Part shown: in pieces, positions 56,813 to 64,000 of the stretch
How the letters are laid out: every line of letters starts with the position of its first letter
How positions within the stretch are numbered: position 1 is the stretch's first letter
Assembly (NCBI RefSeq): GCF_047675955.1
Contig: NC_132912.1
Span: forward strand, 77,648,382-77,712,381
Reading direction: 5' to 3'
Origin: Chlorocebus sabaeus
Lineage: Eukaryota > Chordata > Mammalia > Primates > Cercopithecidae
Length of the DNA stretch: 64,000 nucleotides
The notes under the pieces: generated by a model
Databases searched by the model: none
What the model saw: only the letters and a program-made list of their open reading frames with translations
Told to the model about the DNA's origin: nothing
Program-made: the position numbers and the translations under genes

Positions 56813-58019
56813 TATGTTTTTCTAGTCTAGGTGGATGATCAGATGGCTTCTCTCTTTCCTAACAGCATTTACAGCCCTTCAACATGGGGTGAGACACTGG
56901 TCTGAGAAGAACTTTGTTAATTGTATCTCCTAGGAGCACTCTGAACTATTTAGTCTCCATTCCCAGAGTGAAACACACAAACCCTCTTTGGATTGCCATC
57001 TTTCCCCTCCCTTTCAGCCTGGATTCCTAGGAGTTAGCATTCGCATTTTTCGCATTTGGGAGAAACTATCTGCCCCTTGTGGAGAAGCTCTTGCCTCCTT
57101 GAAGAGACAAACCCAATTTTATCCCTTCTGAACCATTGCAAGGTTTCTGCCAGTTGTATAAACTACAAATATCTTAGAAATGTTAGCTGGGAAGTTTTTT
57201 TGTGTGTGTGTGTTTTTTTTTTTTTTTAAATTTCCCAGCAGTTTACACAGTTTTGAGTACAGTAGTTTTGTTTCCACAAGCTCATGTTTGGAGATTCAGA
57301 AGCTCTTGGCTATCAGTCATACTACTTTATTCCCAGGTCTGTCCACAGTGTTGAGGCTTCAGAGTTGAGTTCCTTCTGAGTTACTCTGGACTAAATTTCA
57401 TCAGGCATCCACTACCTCTTCAACATCTTTGTACCTAGTCTTCTCCTTCTCCTTAGGAAATGTCTTGACTTCAGCTTGTTTTTCTCATAAGCAATGGGAA
57501 GTATCCCTGGTGCCTCAGAGAGGAAAGGAGAAAGCCAAACTCCTTTAGCCTTGTGCACAGAAACTGAAGTTTTAGGGGAACAGTTGGGTAGGTTTTTTTT
57601 TTTAATGGGCCATTGGCTTTTGTCTTTCTTGAGTCTTGTCTCTTTGCCATCTTTGTCTTCTCTCCTTCCATCCTCAGCAGAGTTCCTGAAAGTCTGACTA
57701 AACTTAGCCCCTTATGGCTGGGTAATTTGGAGAAATGTTGCCTTCTGTCATTTTACTTTTGTGAAATAAACGGGCTCAGTGAATAACTGGTATATTCTAA
57801 GTGATACATTAATTTTATTCTCTTTGTCTTTGTTTTCTCCTCTTTTCTTCTTCTTCTTCCTTTAAAAAAACCCTTTTGTTCCTTTAAGAAAAAAGACATA
57901 TTTAGGAAGTGTTCTGGCCTACCAGTTGCTTAGTATTTATTTAAAGGCTGAACTAAGAGGATTAGTGCTATAGATTCATGACCACAAATATGGGTTAGTT
58001 AGTATGTGTGTTGAAGAGA
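56813..58019. other. No feature recognised apart from T-rich tracts
   Basis: A (TG)n/T-run lies at 57197-57228 and a pyrimidine tract at about 57838-57862. Otherwise unassigned. Confidence 0.5.
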
Positions 58020-58215
58020 ACCATGCTCAAATTCTAGCATGATGCCTATAGCTTCATGAACTTGGGCAAATTAATTAACTTCTCAGAGCCTCAGGATTTT
58101 TATCATTAAATGGAGAATAAGAACGTGCTTCATAAAATTGAGGGTAAAATTACATAGTGTGTGTAGCACAAAGCCTGACACATTGCAAGCGCTCAATCAG
58201 TGGTACCTATGGTGT
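58020..58215 (+). mobile_element. MIR SINE
   Basis: GAACTTGGGCAAATTAATTA, ACTTCTCAGAGCCTCAGGAT, TTAAATGGAGAATAAGAACG and GCAAGCGCTCAATCAGTGGT, in MIR order. Confidence 0.88.
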
Positions 58216-58524
58216 CAAGTGGATAGACCTCTTTTAAAATTTTCCATGGGAATTAAAAAAATCGTAACATTCTTCCCCTGTCCAGTTAGCATCTTTCTGA
58301 CTCACATTCACAGCAAGTGATGTATTCTGAAGGAATACAGAGTCATTTTGAAATTAGCTTAAGCAAAACTTTCATAAAGAAGTCATTTCTAGTCATCTTC
58401 AAAGTGTGGACATTTGTGTGTGTGTGTGTGTATGCGCACACTACTCTAGATAAATTTCTAATACATAGAAAGTTCTTTATAGTACTTCTTTGCTTTCTAA
58501 AATGGATAACAGAGAATTTATTCA
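58216..58524. other. No feature recognised apart from a (TG)n tract
   Basis: A short (TG)n tract lies at about 58415-58434. Otherwise unassigned. Confidence 0.45.
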
Positions 58525-58745
58525 ATTGTTCCTTCTTCCATGAAATCTTTCACTACACCCTGGAAAACCTGATCAGCTTTGAAACTCTGTACAGCCCTCG
58601 GGAAAGATGCTATTTTTCTTACTAGTATTTCTTAGTGATTTACATTGTTCCTCTTCTCTACTACATTTTAAGTTCCTTGAGGGCAGTGCCTTTCTCTGCT
58701 TAGTGCTTTCCATGGCACCTAGCAGAGTCTCATGTGAAGTAAGGT
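58525..58745 (+). mobile_element. L2 LINE 3' end
   Basis: TTCCATGAAATCTTTCACTA, TTTAAGTTCCTTGAGGGCAG, TGCCTTTCTCTGCTTAGTGC and TGGCACCTAGCAGAG follow the sense L2 3' end. Confidence 0.8.
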
Positions 58746-58749
58746 AGAG

Positions 58750-58912
58750 ATCAGTTCAGGATTAAAAGCCTGGACTGTAGAGTCAGACATGCTCTTAGGT
58801 CCAATCCCACTACTTTTTGACTTCTCGAGCAGCCTTACTTAATCTCTTCTGAGTCTCAGTTTCTACTTTTGTCAAATTGAAGTGTTAGGAGTTGTTACAA
58901 GCATCAAATGAG
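58750..58912 (+). mobile_element. MIR SINE, 3'-shortened
   Basis: TAAAAGCCTGGACTGTAGAG, TCAGACATGCTCTTAGGTCC, AATCTCTTCTGAGTCTCAGT and GTTACAAGCATCAAATGAG follow MIR order. The tail is displaced by (TA)n. Confidence 0.8.
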
Positions 58913-58913
58913 C

Positions 58914-58939
58914 ATATATATATATATATATATATATAT
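58914..58939. repeat. (TA)n microsatellite
   Basis: About 13 TA units. Confidence 0.97.
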
Positions 58940-59032
58940 TCCCAATTCCTGGAATATAATGAGAAATGAATGAAATTGTAGCTACTTCTAATTATCACTA
59001 TTATTCATGTGCTAAATATATGCTTGTATGTT

Positions 59033-59061
59033 GGATGAATGGACAGATAGATGGATGGATG
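59033..59061. repeat. (ATGG)n/(ATAG)n tract
   Basis: GGATGAATGGACAGATAGAT followed by GGATGGATG. Confidence 0.85.
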
Positions 59062-60819
59062 TCATTCTCTATAGCTGTAGCCAGCAGACCTTGCAATGAA
59101 TTATAAAAGTATTCCCCCAACATTCTGATCTACCAGGACTCCAAACTGGAATTACCATTGGGGATTTCCATATTTTTAAAGCTCCGCCTCCACACTCAGT
59201 TTTGTTCTGATCTTCCCTGTGATACTTGAGTTTGCTTCTGAGATCTGATACCTGACACTTCCTCTCTTTTCTGTAGTGAAAGCCCATCTTTTGCTGATAG
59301 ACTATTGCCAATAGCAATATTATTTTTAGAAGGATAATCCTTATCTTGATGGCTACTTTCTAACATAAACAGAGAAGAGAAATTAAAAAAACACCATTTC
59401 CACACCAGGTAGTGGAGAGATAAACAAAGATGTGAGTAGTCGCTATGGTAGGAGAGTGCTTTTGCACGCTCAATTACCTGCCTGAGCTGTTGGCCTGCTT
59501 CCTGGCTGCTTTTCTTTGCATTGCTTGACCTTTAGACTGATGCTATTAAAATACATACCCACTGCCACGTAAATGGTTTTCAATGCCTGGCTGCTTAGAG
59601 AAAACTCATTGACATGCAGCATACAGTTACTTATGCATGTGAAAAAAAGAGATTAAGAGTCCTTTTTGACACCAGCTTGCTAGGATCACATTTTGTTGTG
59701 GCCCCTCTATAGATTACTGACCTCCCTCTGGGTTTTTGGCCTCAAATGACACTATAGCACCTGATATCTCCTTCTTTAGCTACCAGGTATGAAGGTGTGT
59801 CTATGGCTAAGAGGTTCTCTGCCCTGAGATCAGTCCTGGGCTCGTTGCTGAGTCACTAGTGGATGGAAACAGTAGCCTGATTTTCATTTACACTTCTGTG
59901 ATAGTCTAGATTCATCTGTGTCTTTCACCTTTCTCTTGATTTCATTTGAATCCAGATACTAGAGTGCCTACTTTAAGAATACGGAACTCTTCCCCACCCT
60001 GCTTATTCACTCTTACCATTCTCTCCCTAGAAAAGGAAACAAGACTATAAACCTGATATGGATTCCGATCCTAAAAAAATCAACATGAGGGTCCAGATGG
60101 ATAAGAAAGCCCCTGTGAGTTGAACTGTAGCACTTTGGTGTTCACAGAATGATTCATCATTCATCCATTTATGTATATTTTATATAACAAGTTTATCTTC
60201 ATGCATTTGTTTTCATTTAGGTGAAACCTTAGGAGGAAACAGAAAGGAGTAGAAGAGATGTTCTTGTTTCCTGACAAGATAGATTATTATAAAGTAGAAC
60301 ATAAAGAGAACGGGAAAGATATTAAGAACATGACAGTGGAGAGCTAGTTATGTTCCATAGGAGAGATGACATTTGAACTGGGTCCTGAAGCAGAGAAAAG
60401 GGTTGGGTGCCTAGAAATAGTGGATAAAGACATTTGACCTGAAAGAACAGTGTCTGTCATATCAACATTGCTGTTGAGAACTAGCTCCTGCATATCTCCC
60501 GTCTTCTGTGAAAAGGGGGCATTGAACTAACTTTAGAGTCAGTTTACAACCATTGGTTTTACAGTCGTGAAATAGATGAATAATAACAAAGGTAAGAGAG
60601 ATGCTATCTTCATTCTTGTGAGCTTCTACAAGGCTGTTCTTGGCATAAACAAAGTTATGAAAGCCATTTCATCCAGCCTCATGCCATTAGGTAAAGATGA
60701 ATTCAGCACTTGGGGGCATCTTGTTGCCAATAGGCTAGGATACCTCTAGTACTCCATGATGCATTTCTTCATGTGTTCTGATTCTAGATGCTAAGGCAGG
60801 GATGACAAGACATGGAGAA
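59062..60819. other. No feature recognised
   Basis: About 1.75 kb without a repeat or gene I can name. Confidence 0.5.
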
Positions 60820-61235
60820 GGCTTGCCTCTGTGAGTCTCCATACTCACCTCCAGCTACTCTCCCACTTGCTCCCAAGGCTCCAGCCACACTGTCCTTCCA
60901 GAAGGCCCATCTCAGGCCTTCACATCACTATTGTCTCTACCTGGAATCCGCTTTCCTCCAGTTATTGCTTGGCAAACTCCTACCCATCCTTCAAGTCTGC
61001 GAAAATGGATGGGACCAGATCTGGTTGCTCTATGGTGCCTATACTATTCCTTCATAACCAAATTGTAGTGGAAGTGTTTAGGTGTTGAAATATTTTCTCT
61101 GTCTCCCCTATTAGAGTATAAGTTCTATGAAGTCAGGAATTGTTAGTTTTGTTCACTTTAGTTTTTTTGAAACCTAGCACAGGGCTAAGTGTACAGTATA
61201 TACATAATAAACTTGGTCGAACGTTGAATGAATTA
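60820..61235 (+). mobile_element. L2 LINE 3' part
   Basis: CTCCAGCCACACTGTCCTTC, CTACCTGGAATCCGCTTTCC, CTTGGCAAACTCCTACCCAT and GAACGTTGAATGAATTAATG give the sense L2 3' region to its end. The two 81-85 codon frames here are L2-derived. Confidence 0.87.
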
Positions 61236-61568
61236 ATGCATTTGGAGATCTTACAATCGTAATGGCTAGTCAAACCATGCGCAAAATGAGTTAGTTAATT
61301 ATGGAGACATTTCAAACGTTGGAGTAAAAATTGACGTCATTGGCAATCCCAAGTTAGAGAGATTGTGATGGTCTTTACAGAGTGCTTTGCTCTAAACTAG
61401 TCCCCTAAAGTTATAATGTATTGAAAGAGGCCAGAAACAATAGCTGCTTGTCTCTCATTTGTGGATACTGGGAATATTCTTTCAGATGACTTTCTAAGCT
61501 CTAGAGCTGGAGAAAGCACCTGGAGTGAGACATCATTATTGTCAGTCATTCATCTCTCTTCCCTTTTT
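61236..61568. other. No feature recognised
   Basis: Unassigned. Confidence 0.4.
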
Positions 61569-61644
<76 letters not shown>

Positions 61645-61764
61645 TCCTTCCTTCCTTCCTTCCTTCCTTCCTTCCTTCCTTCCTTCCTTCCTTCCTTCCT
61701 TCCTTCCTTCCTTCCTTCCTTCCTTCCTTCCTTCCTTCCTCTCTTTCTCTCTCTCTCTCTCTGT
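61569..61764. repeat. (CTTT)n-(CCTT)n-(CT)n compound microsatellite
   Basis: About 19 CTTT units (to 61645), about 23 CCTT units (to about 61738) and about 10 CT units. It is the altered A-tail of the adjacent antisense Alu. The repeated SFLSFFL and PSFLPSFL frames are pure repeat translations. Confidence 0.98.
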
Positions 61765-61773
61765 CTTTTCTTT

Positions 61774-62063
61774 TCATGAGAAAGGGTCTCACTTTTATAC
61801 TAACCGTGATGGAGTGCAGTAGCATGATCAAGGCTCACTGCAACCTCGACTTCCTGATCTTTCAGGTGATCCTCTTACCTCAGCTTCTTGAGTAGCTGGG
61901 ACTGCAGGCATACACCACCACACCCAGCAAATTTTTGTATTTTTTTGTAGAGTCAGGGTTTCACCATGTTGTCTAGGCTGGTTTCAAACTCCTGGGCTCA
62001 AGCAGTCCTCTTGCCTTGGCCTCCCAAACTGTTGGGATGAAGGCGTGAACCACTGCACCTGGC
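61774..62063 (-). mobile_element. AluJ
   Basis: Strongly diverged antisense Alu (GGGTCTCACTTTTATACTAA, TGGAGTGCAGTAGCATGATC) ending CCACTGCACCTGGC. Its tail is the microsatellite at 61569-61764. Confidence 0.92.
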
Positions 62064-62399
62064 TAACTTTTCTTATTTTCTTCTATCTTTATTTGTTTCA
62101 TTTTTTTCTATATCTACTTTCTCTCCTGCCACTGTACTCTGTGGCCCCAAGAACATGGCTTGGTTATGGTGTTCCAATCTAAACAGGAACCAATTCTTGC
62201 TCTAGAGGAAGTAAGGATTTCATGCTAAAATCCAGAAGGTGGTTCAACTTCAGGTCACAGGTCTTTGCATAGGAGGGTGCCATTTGGGCTGATAGCATAA
62301 ACGTAATGGAATAGTTAGACCATAGTTCTTCCGAGCATCATTTTCCACCCCTCCTCTGCTTCAAGAACCTCATCCTATTTGTTCATAGTTGATTAAACT
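62064..62399. other. No feature recognised
   Basis: Unassigned. Confidence 0.4.
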
Positions 62400-62995
62400 T
62401 TGTATCCTCTCTTCCATATCTTGACGGCCAGTTCAAGCCTCAGCATCTGCTTTCTGAATTATTGCAGTAGTCATCCACATTGTCTCCTAGATTCTAGGAG
62501 TTATCATTTCCAAAGCATAAGTTGTATCTTCCTGTCTAACTCAACATTTATGATACCTTTTATTGCTCGTATGAATTCCCAGCCTCTTAGCAAGCATTGA
62601 TACTTTTGTCTCTTTACAAGTTGTCTCTCAAATCTCTTCCATCTCTAACCCCATCCAACCCTCCCCAAAATGCACAATATTCCAGTCCCCTGGACTCTGA
62701 TGATGATCCCTGTCTGACTCCGTTTTATGTTTCCGTGGCTTTGCACACACTGTTCTTATTGTTGAGAGACTTGTCCTTACTGAGCTTAAATGTTCCCTCT
62801 TCTGAATGCCTCTTCCTCATCCTCAGAGTCAGAATTATAAATTCTCTCCTCTGTACTCCCAGGCAAGTTTACTTGTAAGTCATTTGCAGTTTGCCTTGTT
62901 TTGCAGTGAAGAGTTTGTATCTCTTTCTGGCACTGCCTATGAGCTCCTGCAAAAGCAGAAACCGTGTTTGATTTGTACAACCTCTATATGATCAC
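62400..62995 (+). mobile_element. L2 LINE 3' part
   Basis: TGAATTATTGCAGTAGTCAT, CCATCCAACCCTCCCCAAAA, GTGGCTTTGCACACACTGTT and GCTCCTGCAAAAGCAGAAAC follow the sense L2 3' region with normal spacing. The 93-codon frame 62597-62878 is L2-derived. Confidence 0.75.
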
Positions 62996-63280
62996 GATTT
63001 TCCAGGGAAGTTCCTTTTTTTTCCTGTCTTACTGCTCATATAAGTACACCCATGCCTGTCAGACCATACATCTCTTCCAAAAATATGGTCACAGCTTTTA
63101 TTCATCTTTGTATATGTCCTTTTACAGAAAATGGTCAGAAATAGTGTGTCGAATTGAATGAACTAAGTGACTCCTTACGAAGTACGTTTCCCCCATGGTT
63201 CTATGATTCAATTAGGAAAAATATACTTGTGTCTTGGACCAGCTTTTTCTCCAGATGTCCTGGCAGCTGGGGAAAGTTGG
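62996..63280. other. No feature recognised
   Basis: Unassigned. Confidence 0.4.
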
Positions 63281-63317
63281 AAAGAAAGAAAGAAAACAAA
63301 CAAACAAACAAACAAAA
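63281..63317. repeat. (AAAG)n-(AAAC)n tract
   Basis: Three AAAG units then about six AAAC units. Confidence 0.95.
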
Positions 63318-63599
63318 AACACCCTATCCATAAAGAATAATGGAGATTGAGGTTTGAGGTGAGGAAGAAGGAATTCAATGAATGAAATCAGAACCATTAA
63401 ACTTTTAAGGTGCCTGCCCCCCTGCTTGTTGTATCATTGTGTCAACACATAGCAACAGTTTCCTATCTTTGCCAACAAGACCTTACAATATTACCTTTCA
63501 TGATGAAAAACAACAGCTGTAACACAGCCTGAGAACAACACTGCTTCTGTATTGAAAGCCCAGTTCTTAGCAGCTCTAATCACTTCTAAGATAGCATCT
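63318..63599. other. No feature recognised
   Basis: Unassigned. Confidence 0.4.
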
Positions 63600-63765
63600 C
63601 TCCAATTCTCAGAATATTCCTCAAAGGGAAGGAGGAGACTTGTATTGTTATAGGCTCTATTTTGCATACAGTAAAAACAAGGCAAGAGGAGGTTAAATGA
63701 TTTGTCCTTGGTCATGTGTGAGTCAGAGACTGAGCCAGCCAGAGAAGTTTCTTCACTTCCAGGCC
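63600..63765 (-). mobile_element. MIR SINE
   Basis: CTATTTTGCATACAGTAAAA, GGAGGTTAAATGATTTGTCC and TTGGTCATGTGTGAGTCAGA follow the antisense MIR. The minus frame 63491-63715 is incidental. Confidence 0.7.
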
Positions 63766-63944
63766 ATTGTTCTATCTTGATATTGGCAGCTAACTCTCTC
63801 CCTCCATCCTTGTAACTGGTAGGGACAAACTACCAAGGGAGTGACAATTGGGCTTTTACTTCCACAAATATAAATGTTGGCCACTGACCAAGAGAGTTCA
63901 CATATAACAAGTGTAAGGGGAGTTGAATGTCTGTAGTTTTGTGT

Positions 63945-64000
63945 GTATTCCTTCAGTCAACAGATACCTTTGGAGGACTTGTGTGTGTCAGGCATTTTGC
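63945..64000 (-). mobile_element. L2/MIR fragment cut by window end
   Basis: TCAACAGATACCTTTGGAGG and GTGTGTCAGGCATTTTGC resemble the antisense L2 3' end. Confidence 0.45.

Noticed and set aside
61569..61764. CRISPR-like or other regularly spaced array
   Set aside because: Units are 2-4 bp with no spacers; simple microsatellite.
61461..61895. 144-codon Ser/Phe/Leu/Pro-rich frame
   Set aside because: Direct translation of the CTTT/CCTT microsatellite and an Alu.
1..64000. Novel multi-gene system or operon
   Set aside because: No clustered coding genes, no bacterial or phage signals; the composition is primate repeat-rich DNA throughout.

Overview
This window reads as non-coding genomic DNA of a catarrhine primate. 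It holds about twenty dimeric or partial Alu elements (J, S and Y types), a THE1-type MaLR provirus end, L1 fragments of several ages, MIR and L2 relics, and hAT-type DNA transposon fossils. One young AluY (36468-36778) carries several bases that I associate with the Old World monkey AluY lineage rather than the human AluY consensus, so a macaque- or baboon-like source is my first guess; human or ape is not excluded. All repeat family names are given from memory of consensus sequences and were not searched.

I see no convincing protein-coding gene, tRNA, rRNA, CRISPR array or prokaryotic feature. Open frames above about 100 codons lie either inside repeats (THE1 internal region, Alu, L1 ORF2, hAT transposase) or in unannotated sequence with no recognisable domain. 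The window therefore looks intergenic or intronic.

Layout: 1-1431 is the 3' end of a THE1 provirus, followed by an old L1 3' end (to about 2.6 kb). From 3 to 17.5 kb there are scattered MIR, L2, MER5-type and Alu copies, a poly(T)-headed possible retrocopy (10.45-10.74 kb) and two copies of one old unnamed repeat family (11.1-11.95 kb). From 17.5 to 28.2 kb there is MER1- and MER30-type DNA and a run of Alus with clear target-site duplications. The 28-34 kb part is L2, MIR and old L1 sequence, with a moderately CpG-rich segment at 31.74-32.21 kb and three same-strand Alu pieces at 33.6-34.27 kb. The stretch 34.9-37.99 kb appears to be a near full-length autonomous hAT transposon fossil with transposase remnants, later hit by two AluYs. 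At 39.98-40.44 kb is a GC- and CpG-rich degenerate tandem array. The 40.5-43.5 kb part is a nested stack: L1 broken by an ERV LTR, then a second LTR-like block, then an Alu. From 44 to 53 kb there is old L1, hAT and L2 sequence, a striking 32-bp-arm hairpin at 51862-51939, and long stretches without recognised repeats. At 53287-55844 lies an L1 with a 5' inversion of the twin-priming kind. The end of the window is MIR and L2 sequence plus a long pyrimidine microsatellite attached to an old Alu (61569-62063).

The best leads are the hairpin, the hAT fossil, the inverted L1, the GC-rich array, the lineage-diagnostic AluY and a short open candidate exon at 45943-46052. None of these is evidence for a new molecular system.
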